From Labilibaculum filiforme (lineage in GTDB: Bacteria; Bacteroidota; Bacteroidia; Bacteroidales; Marinifilaceae), in contig NZ_MVDD01000012.1 of assembly GCF_002843315.1 (NCBI RefSeq), positions 57,411 to 121,410 of the forward strand: a stretch of 64,000 nucleotides of DNA, in the 5' to 3' direction. Below are positions 17,930 through 26,788 of this stretch, piece by piece (positions within the stretch are counted from its first letter, which is position 1; each line of letters starts with the position of its first letter). The notes below the pieces were generated by a model that saw only the letters and a list, made by a program, of their open reading frames with translations, had not been told where the DNA came from and ran no database searches. The position numbers and the translations under genes are program-made.

Positions 17930-18057
17930 CAACGGGATTTTTTTTTCCTGTTTCTGGCAAGGGGATTCTTTCTTCTGGTTTGTTTCAGCGATTTTTATTT
18001 TCTTTTTTTTGACGAGGATGTCGCTGATTTTGGACACCCTCTAATTGGCAATATTTT

Positions 18058-20466
18058 TTAAAATGCAATGCTCGAGGCTTTTAAGTCATTACCTGAAACA
18101 GTCAATTTTAATTTCTGAGTACGATTGCTTCCGAGTTTTACAATGCACAAACATCTACCTTTGTGAGTAGAACGGCTTTTTTTGTTTCGGAACAAATAAG
18201 AATTGCTGTTGTCGCCATTGTCCAAAGCGATTATTTCTCCATCTCCTTCTAACTCAAACTGAAGTTCTTTATCATCAATGCTTACTCGATTTCCTTTTTT
18301 ATCCGATAAGCTAATCTCTATATGAACAAGATCATTTGCTTTTGGATTTTGTAGATCAGAATTTAAAATGATGTGATGAGCTTTACTAGTTGTATGTAAT
18401 TCACTCTCACAAACTACTTTGCCATTTATTTTACCTACCGCTCTTAGTGTACCTGCTTTGTGGGAAATTTTACGCCATTTTACGATCCAATTTGGAAAGT
18501 CAGCCAGTTTCTGACTTCCTAATTTTTTGTTATTTAGGTATAGATCTACTGTTTCGCAATTGGTGTAGGTAACCACATCAAGTACCGAATCTTTTGGAAA
18601 GTTCCATTTCTCATTCATTTGTGGCCAGCCCCAACGACCTGTTTTTGAAAAATCATCAGCATCTCTTTCGTAAACTTCGAGGTGTACCATAGGTTTATCA
18701 GACCAAAAAGCTTCGTACAAGTAGGAGCTGTTTTTGCGAAATCCAGCGGCAGTTAAAAGACCAGAGGTTGATCCCAAATGAGGCCACGATTTTGATTCTC
18801 CTAAATAGTCAATGCCAACCCAAAGGAATAGGCCCATATTGTTATCATTATCAAGAACATCTAGCCAAGGAGAACGTTCAATGTTGGCAAAACGTTTTTC
18901 TAAAGCCGAATTAAAATAAACATAGCTTTCAGTACTTACATATGCTTTGCCTGGCTTTTTATCGGCAATTAATTTGCACCATTGTTCGCCATAGTTTAAA
19001 GCGATTAAATCCATGTACTCACAAGTTTCAATAATATCATTTACTTTATCAGCAACTGCTTTATCTCTACCTCTTTCCATGCCGGATATAACAGGGCGGG
19101 TTGGATCTATACTTCGTACAAAAGCACCATATTTTTTCATGCCATGGTTCTCTTCTGCGCTTCCGGGAGCATGATTTTCATTTCCAACGCTCCAAATAAT
19201 AACAGAAGGATGGTTGCGATCTCGACGAATGGTCTGGCCAAAATTCTTTTTCCATTCTGAACTAAAATGTTGATCGGCAAAAGGAACATCGAAAAATGGA
19301 TCTTTCTTGTCGGTTGGTTTCTTGTATGGATTCTCCCATTTATCAACAAACTCATCCATAACCAGAAGGCCTAATTCATCGCATAAATCTAAAAACTCAA
19401 CAGAAGTAGGATTGTGGGCAGTTCGAATTGCGTTGCAACCAATCGATTTTAATTTTAGTAAACGACGACGCCAAACAGCTTTCGGAACGGCAGCACCCAA
19501 AGAGCCTGCCTCGTGATGCAGGCAAATGCCTTTCATTTTCATGTTTTTACCATTCAAAAAGAAACCTTTTTCAGCATCAAATGTAATTTCTCGAACCCCG
19601 AAAGTAGTTTTGTATTCATCTTCAATCCCTTTATCGGATGTAATAATTGAAATGGCCGTATACAGCTTTGTATCTTCCAATTCCCATAATTGAGGATTAG
19701 GAATCACAAGTTCTTGTTTGATATCTGTATCACGGTAACGTTCCATTTCAATTTCGGAAGAAGAACTAATTACCTTATTTCCTTGAGGATCGTAAATGAC
19801 AGTTTCCAGGTTTAGATTTTTTTTGACATCTAAATTTTTAATAGTTGTTATGATTTCAACATGAGCCTTTTCTTTATCAATGCTTGGAGTGCTAATAAAA
19901 GTTCCCCAGGTAGCTACGTGGGTTTTATTGCTTATGGTAAGCCATGTGTTGCGATAAATTCCCGATCCTGAATACCAACGGCAGTTGGGTTGAACAGAAT
20001 TATCTACTCGAACGGCAATGGTATTGCTTTCGCCAAATTTCAATAGCTCACTGATCTCAAAATAAAAACTTGTGTAACCATCGTGTTGCTGACCAACAGG
20101 ATGATTGTTTACCCAAATGCTAGCGTTTTTGTAAATGCCATCGAATTGAATTTCAATGTTTTTACCATCGTAATTCGCAGGTAATTCAAAAGTTTTTCGA
20201 TACCAGGCAATTCCTCCTGGCAACCATGCATTTCTTCCCGAATTTTCCTTGCTAAACTCAGCTTCAACACTCCAGTCATGAGGCAAATTGATCGTACGCC
20301 AACTACTATCATCATACTCTTCAGAGCAGAATTCTTTTTTATCTTCCAGTAAAAACTTCCAATCGGAGTTGAAATTTATTCTTTTACGAGATTCTGTTTT
20401 GTTTGATGAATAGGCACTTAAAAATGTACTACATATTACTATTAGAAGAAGTTGCTTAAGTTTCAT
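18058..20466 (-). CDS. Secreted GH2 glycosidase (beta-galactosidase-like)
   Basis: 802 residues with a signal peptide (MKLKQLLLIVICSTFLSAY). Domain order: sugar-binding jelly roll (about 35-180, with GSGIYRNTWL), immunoglobulin-like domain (185-290), GH2 TIM barrel (295-590), then C-terminal beta domains including a DUF4982-like segment (about 615-700) and a bacterial Ig-like end. The acid/base is Glu430 in SVGNENHAPGS; the nucleophile is probably Glu513 in YVSTESYVYFN. GH2 retaining enzymes remove beta-galactosyl, beta-glucuronyl or beta-mannosyl ends; the specificity cannot be read here. No SusC/SusD is near. It is convergent with hutG and lies between hutG and a hutG fragment. Confidence 0.9.
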   Translation of the reverse strand: MKLKQLLLIVICSTFLSAYSSNKTESRKRINFNSDWKFLLEDKKEFCSEEYDDSSWRTINLPHDWSVEAEFSKENSGRNAWLPGGIAWYRKTFELPANYDGKNIEIQFDGIYKNASIWVNNHPVGQQHDGYTSFYFEISELLKFGESNTIAVRVDNSVQPNCRWYSGSGIYRNTWLTISNKTHVATWGTFISTPSIDKEKAHVEIITTIKNLDVKKNLNLETVIYDPQGNKVISSSSEIEMERYRDTDIKQELVIPNPQLWELEDTKLYTAISIITSDKGIEDEYKTTFGVREITFDAEKGFFLNGKNMKMKGICLHHEAGSLGAAVPKAVWRRRLLKLKSIGCNAIRTAHNPTSVEFLDLCDELGLLVMDEFVDKWENPYKKPTDKKDPFFDVPFADQHFSSEWKKNFGQTIRRDRNHPSVIIWSVGNENHAPGSAEENHGMKKYGAFVRSIDPTRPVISGMERGRDKAVADKVNDIIETCEYMDLIALNYGEQWCKLIADKKPGKAYVSTESYVYFNSALEKRFANIERSPWLDVLDNDNNMGLFLWVGIDYLGESKSWPHLGSTSGLLTAAGFRKNSSYLYEAFWSDKPMVHLEVYERDADDFSKTGRWGWPQMNEKWNFPKDSVLDVVTYTNCETVDLYLNNKKLGSQKLADFPNWIVKWRKISHKAGTLRAVGKINGKVVCESELHTTSKAHHIILNSDLQNPKANDLVHIEISLSDKKGNRVSIDDKELQFELEGDGEIIALDNGDNSNSYLFRNKKSRSTHKGRCLCIVKLGSNRTQKLKLTVSGNDLKASSIAF

Positions 20467-21224
20467 TGCGAGTGTTTTTTTGTTGAAATATAGTTGTTTG
20501 CAATTTTAAATTTCATTGGACAAAGGAATGGGAACCTTAGTTTTTTTAATCTCTTTTTTTTGGGGGAGACAAGAGGAAAGAATCGAAATAGTAGAAAATA
20601 TTATTACGTTATAAATGGTAAACGATTTAAAAGAATTCATTGGGGGGCAAAAAATTAAATTATTAGATCGATTAAAACTAAGAATCCTTTCTTTGTACTA
20701 TGTGCTTTGGGGTAATTAAAATGTTGTTATGAGTTCGAAATTTTATTTGGATATGAAACGATTTTATCGATTGTATTTCCGTTATAATTTATAAATATTC
20801 CAAAAGTGTCACGAAATCAAAGTATTAGCTTGTAGTTGTTTTTTTTCGTTTGTATTTAAATTGCTGAGCTTCTTGTTTGCCACCAAAAAGGTGATTGCTT
20901 TCGATATTGCCGAATGACATCCATCGCCCGATAGAGACATGCATGCGGATAGTTTGGCAGCGAAAATTGTCGATTTTGTAGTACTGAATTATGAGTCGCC
21001 TTTGTAATACCGATTAGTATTGTTCTAGAAATATCATTCTCATTCCTTATCTGCTTTTTTAAACCAGTTTTTAGGGTTCAGTATACAGTGGCCGGATGGT
21101 TTTTTACTTTTTTTCTTGTGTATCCTCTGTTTTTTCTCCGTGCTTAAAACTACTTGTCCTGCTCGACCAATCGAAAAGCCATTTGGTTTCGCTTACGACT
21201 CGATTTTACAGGATGCTAAAGAGT
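20467..21224. other. Intergenic region, 758 nt, holding a hutG fragment
   Basis: Lies between the GH2 gene and the PAS histidine kinase gene. It contains the decayed hutG 3' copy (20849-21007). The remaining sequence is AT-rich, and I see no intact gene, RNA gene or insertion sequence in it. Confidence 0.6.
20849..21007 (+). pseudogene. Decayed copy of the hutG 3' end
   Basis: 159 nt that align without gaps to the last 53 codons of hutG (17771-17929). By hand count about 132 of 159 bases match. Most changes are at third positions (for example GTA/GTG, TTT/TTC, GAC/GAT), and the reading frame is intact except for a TGA replacing Leu310. It ends with its own TAA where hutG has TAG. The similarity starts abruptly at hutG residue 288 (FVFKLL) and stops at the end of the gene. 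It is therefore a remnant of a second, long-diverged arginase-family gene in the same orientation, not a recent duplication. Confidence 0.85.
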
Positions 21225-22976
21225 TTAGTTTTTGGGCAAAGAAAAATAAAAGGTACTTCCAACATCAAGTTCACTTTCCACCCAAATTTTCCCTTGGTGT
21301 TTCGCAATAAAATCTCTACAAAGAATTAAGCCTAAACCTGTACCTCTTTCATTATTTGTGCCTAAGGTTGAGTGAGAGGTATCAATTCGAAATAGCTTTT
21401 CAAGCTTACTATTTTCGATACCAATGCCGTTATCAGCAACAGAAATTACATATTCGTTTTCTTTTTCGAGAGTAGCAATGTTTATAGCTCCTTTGTGAGG
21501 GGTAAATTTGATGGCATTAGAAATAAGGTTTCGTAATACCACTTCGATCATTTCTTTATCGGCATATAAAATGAAATTAAAGGAGCTGTTTAAGTTAATG
21601 GTAATGGATTTGTGTTCCGAGGCGCTTTTTAATAATTCGAGAATTGATTTTATCATTGGAACTACATCAATATATTCGGGATTGAACTTTATTAAATCTG
21701 TTTGTACCCTCGACCATTCCATCAGGTTTGTTAGTAGGTCCATGGCATGTTGCGAAGAGGTATTTATAATTTCAGCATATTTTTCAATTCCCTCATAATT
21801 GTTGTTTTTAACCTGGTTATTTAATATCTCGCTAAAGCCCATTATGCCATTAAATGGACTTTTTAAATCGTGAGCTATAATGGAAAAAAACTTGTCTTTT
21901 GTGGAGTTTAGTTCTCTTAATGAAGCTTCGCTATTCCGAAGTTTAAGTTCTGCTTGTTTTCTGGTGGTGATGTCGTTTATTACCGAAATAATACTCTGTT
22001 CATTATTTATAGTTATGATTTCGGCTGTTATAAGTCCAGGAAACAATTCCCCCGATTTTTTACGAAATAGATATTCATCTTCTATAACAATTCCATTCGA
22101 CAGTAAATCGGAGGTGAATTTTAGGCGATCGCTATTATGCTCCCATATTCTCAAATCAATCGATTTTATACCAATTAATTCGTTGGGATGATAGCCGGAA
22201 ATGGATTGAACATTTTCGTTGACCTCGAAAATTTCTCCATCCGAAAATTTCGATAACATGATTAAGAAGGGGGCTGCATGAAATGCTTTTGAAAACTTTT
22301 CTTCCTGGGCATTTACATCAATAAGCAGTTGCTTGTTGTACATCAAAAAGATGCTGTAGGTAAGAGATATGATAATGATTTCCCAAGTTAATATAAATAG
22401 AGCTTCTGAAACCTCTGACTTGAAGTAGTCGGTTAACTTTTGGTTGTTTTGTAACAAATAAATAATGCGAAAAATTTGAATAGCAAAAACGCCAACAAAC
22501 ACATAACCAACCGGACTAGTTATTTTTCGCATGGATGCAGGAGCCCGTTTTAACATTAAAAATGCAATTTGAAAACTTACCAGAACATAAGCGAAGGAGA
22601 TATTAATGATTCTGGCGTTTAAATTGGGTTCTACAAACGTGAAATACGAATGAACCAGAAGAAAAACAAGTAGTAGAATATAGTTTTGGAGTTGGTATCC
22701 TTTTTTCTTCACGAATTGCTCCAATCCAATTAGTAAAATAATGGTGGATGAAACAATTAGTGTATTGGCTACTGGTATAGAAATCCAATCGGGGATAGCA
22801 CTGCGTAAAAAAACCAAAATATTTCCCGTTGCGCTGATAAAAAAGCTAAGTAGAATTAAAAAAGTTCCAGGATATCTATTTTTAATTTGAAAATATAAAG
22901 AGCCAATTAATATTAGATTTATAATACTAGTAATAGTTAAACTAAGGTAAATGGTGCGAATATCAATTGGAAACAT
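21225..22976 (-). CDS. Membrane PAS sensor histidine kinase
   Basis: 583 residues. Residues 1-215 hold about seven hydrophobic segments, a 7TM-type sensor input. Residues about 224-340 are a PAS/PAC domain (GEIFEVNENVQSISGYHPNELIG ... ISVINDITTRK). The kinase core follows: H-box with His369 in SIIAHDLKSPFNG, N-box NLISNAIKFTPHKG, G1 DNGIGI and G2 GTGLGL. There is no receiver domain and no response regulator gene next to it, so its partner is encoded elsewhere. The signal is unknown. It is followed by the hutG-remnant intergenic region and preceded by the GH29 gene on the same strand, from which it is separated by the terminator at 23195-23229. Confidence 0.92.
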   Translation of the reverse strand: MFPIDIRTIYLSLTITSIINLILIGSLYFQIKNRYPGTFLILLSFFISATGNILVFLRSAIPDWISIPVANTLIVSSTIILLIGLEQFVKKKGYQLQNYILLLVFLLVHSYFTFVEPNLNARIINISFAYVLVSFQIAFLMLKRAPASMRKITSPVGYVFVGVFAIQIFRIIYLLQNNQKLTDYFKSEVSEALFILTWEIIIISLTYSIFLMYNKQLLIDVNAQEEKFSKAFHAAPFLIMLSKFSDGEIFEVNENVQSISGYHPNELIGIKSIDLRIWEHNSDRLKFTSDLLSNGIVIEDEYLFRKKSGELFPGLITAEIITINNEQSIISVINDITTRKQAELKLRNSEASLRELNSTKDKFFSIIAHDLKSPFNGIMGFSEILNNQVKNNNYEGIEKYAEIINTSSQHAMDLLTNLMEWSRVQTDLIKFNPEYIDVVPMIKSILELLKSASEHKSITINLNSSFNFILYADKEMIEVVLRNLISNAIKFTPHKGAINIATLEKENEYVISVADNGIGIENSKLEKLFRIDTSHSTLGTNNERGTGLGLILCRDFIAKHQGKIWVESELDVGSTFYFSLPKN

Positions 22977-23194
22977 AGGCGTATTTCATTGGGGATAAAT
23001 TATTAAATTGAATTTAACAGCATTTATCTACTATAGATTTCGGCACTGTCTTTTTTTCTGGTCTAAGTAAAGATTGTGAAATTTTATTAAATCATATCGC
23101 TTTTACGATACAAAAAACAGTGCATGGCTGGATAATTTTGCTCTTTAAGGGCTGTTTCCCGCTATTTTTATTCGCGTTGATAGGAAATAGAATT

Positions 23195-23229
23195 AAAAAA
23201 GGTCTGAAAAATTGCTTTTTCAGACCTTT
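23195..23229 (-). terminator. Terminator of the GH29 fucosidase gene
   Basis: 14-bp stem: arms AAAGGTCTGAAAAA (23198-23211) and TTTTTCAGACCTTT (23216-23229), loop TTGC. On the minus strand it is followed by more T residues. It lies 22 nt after the fucosidase stop codon. Confidence 0.85.
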
Positions 23230-23251
23230 AGGGGATACTATTTTATTTTTG

Positions 23252-24775
23252 TTATTTATCTCCAAAAATATCGCTTGGCATTGCTTCCAGTTCAATTTTA
23301 AAACATACCGGATTTTTCGAACTAAAGTTGGTAGGTAGTTGAATTACTAACTCTTTTTTTTTCTGAATCCAAGTAATTTCTGAATTATAACCCAGCAGAC
23401 TTACTTTTTTAATGGCATCATTAATTACACGATCTTCTGCGCCAAGGGCATCTAATGTAATTACGTTTCTATTGTCTACTTCCATCCAAAAAGCATAAAT
23501 GTTCTGTTTGTTTTTGGTATAGCGGATATCATCAGAATTAAAGCCTTTTTCGTGTAAATTTGCATGCATTCGCATTTCCGCATTATTAGGTCCTTGACCA
23601 AAAACGGTAAATGGAACACTTTCGTAGATTCCTTCTCCATTTACTTTTAACCAGCTACCAATTTCTCTTAAAATGGCTTTCTGATCATCGGGAATAACTC
23701 CATGTTTGTTGGGCGCAACATTTAGCAGCAACACTCCGTTTTTACTAACGATATCAATTAAATCCTGCAGGTAATTTCCAGCTTCACGCATTTCGTAAGG
23801 CTCACAATATCCCCAACGCCAACCACCTAAACTCATGTCGGTTTGCCAAACATCTTCGCGAATTCTATCTAGTTTTCCACTCTCTAAATCTAAAACTGCG
23901 GCACCATCGGGTACTGGCTTCCATTTTATGTTTTTGTAGTTTAATACAACTTCCTGATTGTTTTTTAAACCTTGGTTGTAGTAATTAGCCAATATTTTTT
24001 TGCGTGCTTCTTCGTAAGCAGGTTCACAAAATCCTAGGTCGAACCAGAACAAATCTGGTTGATATTGGGTCATTAAATCCATGGTGCGATTGTACCAATT
24101 TTTTACCCAAGCTTCGGTTGCAGGTTCCCAACGATCATGAGCATCCCAATAAAAATCTCTGAGCTCTGGATTCGTAGTTTCGTATTTGTCTTTGTAAGTC
24201 CACCAGTGCCATCCATAAGCATAATGCGATGAGGTTCCCACCTTTAACCCTTGTTTGCGGGCTTCCGAAAATAGTTCCCCAACAATATCTTTTTTAGGTC
24301 CCATATCTACAGAATTCCAACGAGTGATTTTAGAATTGTACATGGCAAATCCATCGCAATGTTCTCCTACCGGAACCACATATTTTGCGCCAGCTTCCAC
24401 AAATAGATCAATCCACTCTTTGGCGTTGAAGTTTTCGGCTTTAAATTCTGGAATAAATTTGGTGTATCCATAGTCGGCAGGCTCCCCAAAATTCTCTTTA
24501 TGAAATTTATAGGCGCTTGAGGCTTGTTTGCTTGGATTTCCCAATGCATCAACTTCTCCTTCGTTCCACATATGAAAACCGTACCATTCTGCATTGTTTG
24601 CAGGTACAGTTGTTGGTCCCCAGTGAATAAAAATCCCAAATTTGGCATCCTTGTACCATTGCGGTATCTCATAGGTTTTTAATGATTCCCAATCGGCTTT
24701 GTATTTTTTTTGACCAATGGAATAATTGCTCAAACTGAATAGTGTTAATGCAAGGAATATTATTTTTTTACTCAT
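23252..24775 (-). CDS. Secreted alpha-L-fucosidase, GH29
   Basis: 507 residues with a signal peptide (MSKKIIFLALTLFSLSNYSIGQ). GH29 retaining enzymes release terminal alpha-linked L-fucose. Visible family residues: FGIFIHWG (46-53), EWYGFHMW (63-70), the VGEHCDGFAMY block (136-146, sugar-binding His), and QPDLFWFDLGF with the catalytic nucleophile Asp246. The C-terminal part (about 400-507) is a beta-sandwich. It is a single-gene unit with its own terminator and no adjacent SusC/SusD. It may work with the sulfatase operon further on (sulfated fucans contain fucose) or with the GH2 enzyme, but this is only suggested by proximity. Confidence 0.92.
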   Translation of the reverse strand: MSKKIIFLALTLFSLSNYSIGQKKYKADWESLKTYEIPQWYKDAKFGIFIHWGPTTVPANNAEWYGFHMWNEGEVDALGNPSKQASSAYKFHKENFGEPADYGYTKFIPEFKAENFNAKEWIDLFVEAGAKYVVPVGEHCDGFAMYNSKITRWNSVDMGPKKDIVGELFSEARKQGLKVGTSSHYAYGWHWWTYKDKYETTNPELRDFYWDAHDRWEPATEAWVKNWYNRTMDLMTQYQPDLFWFDLGFCEPAYEEARKKILANYYNQGLKNNQEVVLNYKNIKWKPVPDGAAVLDLESGKLDRIREDVWQTDMSLGGWRWGYCEPYEMREAGNYLQDLIDIVSKNGVLLLNVAPNKHGVIPDDQKAILREIGSWLKVNGEGIYESVPFTVFGQGPNNAEMRMHANLHEKGFNSDDIRYTKNKQNIYAFWMEVDNRNVITLDALGAEDRVINDAIKKVSLLGYNSEITWIQKKKELVIQLPTNFSSKNPVCFKIELEAMPSDIFGDK

Positions 24776-25109
24776 TATAGAATATTTTTAGCGGTTTTAA
24801 AGTTGGAGTTTATTTTGATCGATGGGGTAAAATTAGAAAATGACTTCCTGTATTGCATTAACATATCCAACGAAATGTAGGGGTGTAATTGCTCTACTTG
24901 CCAATAAATAAGCCGTTCGTGTTAGCTTACTTCTATATTTTAAGGCAGTCTAAGTGGATATTATTTATGGTATATGGTGATGTCCTTCGTTTTTCTTTGT
25001 GGTTAAAGTTATAATGGAAAATTATTCCATAGGAAAAGCCACTCTTATTAGAATGGCTTTACAATCGAATAGTAGAATTCGGTAATTTATCGGGTATTTG
25101 AACGAATGC
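24776..25109. other. Intergenic region, 334 nt
   Basis: Upstream region of the GH29 gene and downstream region of the small gene at 25110. Apart from the hairpin at 25035-25060 I see nothing in it. Confidence 0.5.
25035..25060 (-). terminator. Probable terminator of the 107-aa gene
   Basis: Arms AAAGCCA (25035-25041) and TGGCTTT (25054-25060), with three further base pairs inside the loop. On the minus strand the stem ends in TTTT. It is 50 nt past the stop at 25110. Confidence 0.45.
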
Positions 25110-25433
25110 CTATTTCTTCAAAATTTTATCGGCAATCCGTCTGGCGTCCTGGCAATATTCATCCTTACCTTCTAATTTCCATTCGCCGGTTTTTTCAATG
25201 TAAAATTGAACAGTTTTCTCGACAACTGCTGAATAACCACCATAGGATGTTAACATTTTATTCACCTCATCCATATAGTCACTGTTGCTTAATTCACCAC
25301 TTTTCACCAAATTCCACTGTTTATTAATTCGTTTCGATTTCTCTTTGTAAATAGGATCTTTTGTTTTATATGCCATTAAAAAAAGAGAAAGTGCTTTCGC
25401 TTCTGCTGATGGTTTCATTGTGTTTTTTTCCAT
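25110..25433 (-). CDS. Small soluble protein of unknown function
   Basis: 107 residues, mostly helical, rich in Lys and Glu, with no signal peptide, membrane segment or cysteine motif. Conserved-looking pieces are EKSKRINKQWNLVKSGEL and a C-terminal EYCQDARRIADKILKK. I do not recognise the family. Two starts are possible: M1 at 25433 or M6 at 25418 (MKPSAEAKALS). A minus-strand -7 box at 25506-25513 and a hairpin at 25035-25060 would make it a single-gene unit. It has normal codon use for the window, so it is probably real. Confidence 0.6.
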   Translation of the reverse strand: MEKNTMKPSAEAKALSLFLMAYKTKDPIYKEKSKRINKQWNLVKSGELSNSDYMDEVNKMLTSYGGYSAVVEKTVQFYIEKTGEWKLEGKDEYCQDARRIADKILKK

Positions 25434-25505
25434 GCTCTTTGTTTGTATATAGATCGGTGATTAAATGTATTTTACTTCTCGAAATTTTGATTCTTGTAGA
25501 AAAGC

Positions 25506-25513
25506 CAAAATTA
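25506..25513 (-). promoter_or_regulatory. -7 element of the 107-aa gene
   Basis: Minus-strand TAATTTTG fits TAnnTTTG, 72 nt before the ATG at 25433. No -33 element is clear. Confidence 0.35.
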
Positions 25514-25743
25514 GTATATTTCAAAAGGATAAAAAGTGGAATAGCTTATTAATTCTCAATTCAATTTCTACTTCCGGTTGGCTTGTGTTTTTTCTCTTTG
25601 AATCTCTTTGTTTTTCGTGGTGATCTTTTTGAACGACTAATGCCAATTATTTTTTAGTTTTTAAAGATTTTTGGATTGTTCTTAAGCCGGACGGACTTTA
25701 CTTTACGAAAAGGACTGCTCTTTTGGAACTTGCCCAAGCGCAT

Positions 25744-25777
25744 AAAAAAAGCCTGTTTCATACGATAGAAACAGGCT
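25744..25777 (-). terminator. Terminator of the amidohydrolase gene
   Basis: Arms AGCCTGTTTC (25750-25759) and GAAACAGGCT (25768-25777) with an 8-nt loop. On the minus strand it is followed by TTTTTT. It lies 29 nt past the stop codon. Confidence 0.85.
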
Positions 25778-25806
25778 CTTATAGTTTGTGAAATTAGGAA
25801 AAGGGA

Positions 25807-26616
25807 CTAAAGTTTCGAAGTGTCAATTTTGAAAAGATCCGCCGCATTTTTCCACATTATTAATTCTTTTTTATCATCAGCCAGTTCTAACTGATCCATA
25901 AATTTTAAATAAGATTTCATATTAGATATTGGCCAATCGGTACCATATAACAAATAGTTAGGATCACCAGCGTAATTAATCATTTCCTCAATCTCATTTT
26001 TCATATGGCGTTCAAATTTGTCCGAAAAATCACCAAGTACTAAACCTGAAATATCAGCATACACATTTTTATTTTTATACACCATTTCCATACAGTCTCT
26101 AATCCAAGGGTTTCCAACGTGACAGATTACGATTTTTAAATCCGGAAAGTCAACTGCTACATCATCAATGTGCAAGGGGTGTGAATACTTTACTTTTCCG
26201 GTTGGGGCATAGGTGTCGCCAGAGTGAAACATTACCGGAACATCGTATTCTATCGCCATTTCGTACATTACTTTAAGGCGACTATCGTTAGGATAAAATG
26301 GTTCGTAACCAGGGTAAAATTTTAAGCCCTTAATAAGTCCGGCCTCTAAGTATTCGCTAATTTCCCGTAGGTCTCTATGCGTATAGTGAAGGTAACTTAC
26401 ACCGGCAATCACGCCTAGGTTATCTCTACCTCTTATGGCTTCTACTACCTGTTTCGTGCTCGGTCTGTTTTCGTTTACTTTGTACGAGGATAAGACCAAT
26501 GAATAATCTACCTTATTTTCCTTCATCGTGTCGGATAGGTGATTTAAGCTGGCTTCCAATGAAATTACTCTATCCTCGTGGTAATTGTTAATGTGTGTAT
26601 GTACGTCTATAATCAT
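25807..26616 (-). CDS. Amidohydrolase-superfamily metal-dependent hydrolase
   Basis: 269-residue soluble TIM-barrel protein of the amidohydrolase-2 (PF04909-type) group. It starts MIIDVHTHIN, the HxH metal pair at the end of strand 1. Further ligands or active-site residues are FHSGDTYAP (His in strand 5 region), VICHVGNPW (His, strand 6 region) and YGTDWPISN (Asp, strand 8). In this family such proteins hydrolyse or decarboxylate cyclic acids or lactones; the substrate cannot be read. It is a single-gene unit between two terminators. The strand-1 and strand-8 metal residues are intact, so it should be active. Confidence 0.85.
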   Translation of the reverse strand: MIIDVHTHINNYHEDRVISLEASLNHLSDTMKENKVDYSLVLSSYKVNENRPSTKQVVEAIRGRDNLGVIAGVSYLHYTHRDLREISEYLEAGLIKGLKFYPGYEPFYPNDSRLKVMYEMAIEYDVPVMFHSGDTYAPTGKVKYSHPLHIDDVAVDFPDLKIVICHVGNPWIRDCMEMVYKNKNVYADISGLVLGDFSDKFERHMKNEIEEMINYAGDPNYLLYGTDWPISNMKSYLKFMDQLELADDKKELIMWKNAADLFKIDTSKL

Positions 26617-26706
26617 AGTATTGTGAGTCTTTTAGGTTTTAAAATGCTACATGCGTGCACTTTGATTGGTGAATTTACTCAAAATTATTTTGTCTGATAA
26701 ATATAG

Positions 26707-26755
26707 AAAAAGAAATTGCCCCTGACCAAAACATGCAGGAACAATTTCTTTTTTT
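26707..26755. terminator. Bidirectional terminator after the SLC12-like gene
   Basis: 12-bp stem AAAAAGAAATTG (26707-26718) / CAATTTCTTTTT (26742-26753), then a CC/AA internal loop and a CCTG/CAGG inner stem. T-runs follow on both strands. It lies about 34 nt past the stop at 26789. Confidence 0.75.
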
Positions 26756-26788
26756 ATTGTGTTTTAAACAGTTTGCTTGAATATTGGG

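Larger units (their letters stand above)
25434..25806. other. Intergenic region, 373 nt
   Basis: Contains the candidate promoter of the 107-aa gene (25506-25513) and the terminator of the amidohydrolase gene (25744-25777). The stretch between is AT-rich and holds no gene that I can support. Confidence 0.5.

Noticed and set aside
17930..18057. T-rich stretch after hutG as a terminator
   Set aside because: The possible stem (AACGGG/CCTGTT) is short and mismatched. I could not support a defined terminator.
23120..23338. Plus-strand open frame of 72 codons near the GH29 terminator
   Set aside because: It runs through the terminator stem and into the antisense of the fucosidase gene, so it is not a credible gene.
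18058..24775. GH2, histidine kinase and GH29 genes as one polysaccharide utilisation locus
   Set aside because: They are separated by a terminator and a 758-nt region with a hutG remnant, the kinase is not a hybrid two-component type, and there is no SusC/SusD. Proximity alone does not make them a unit.
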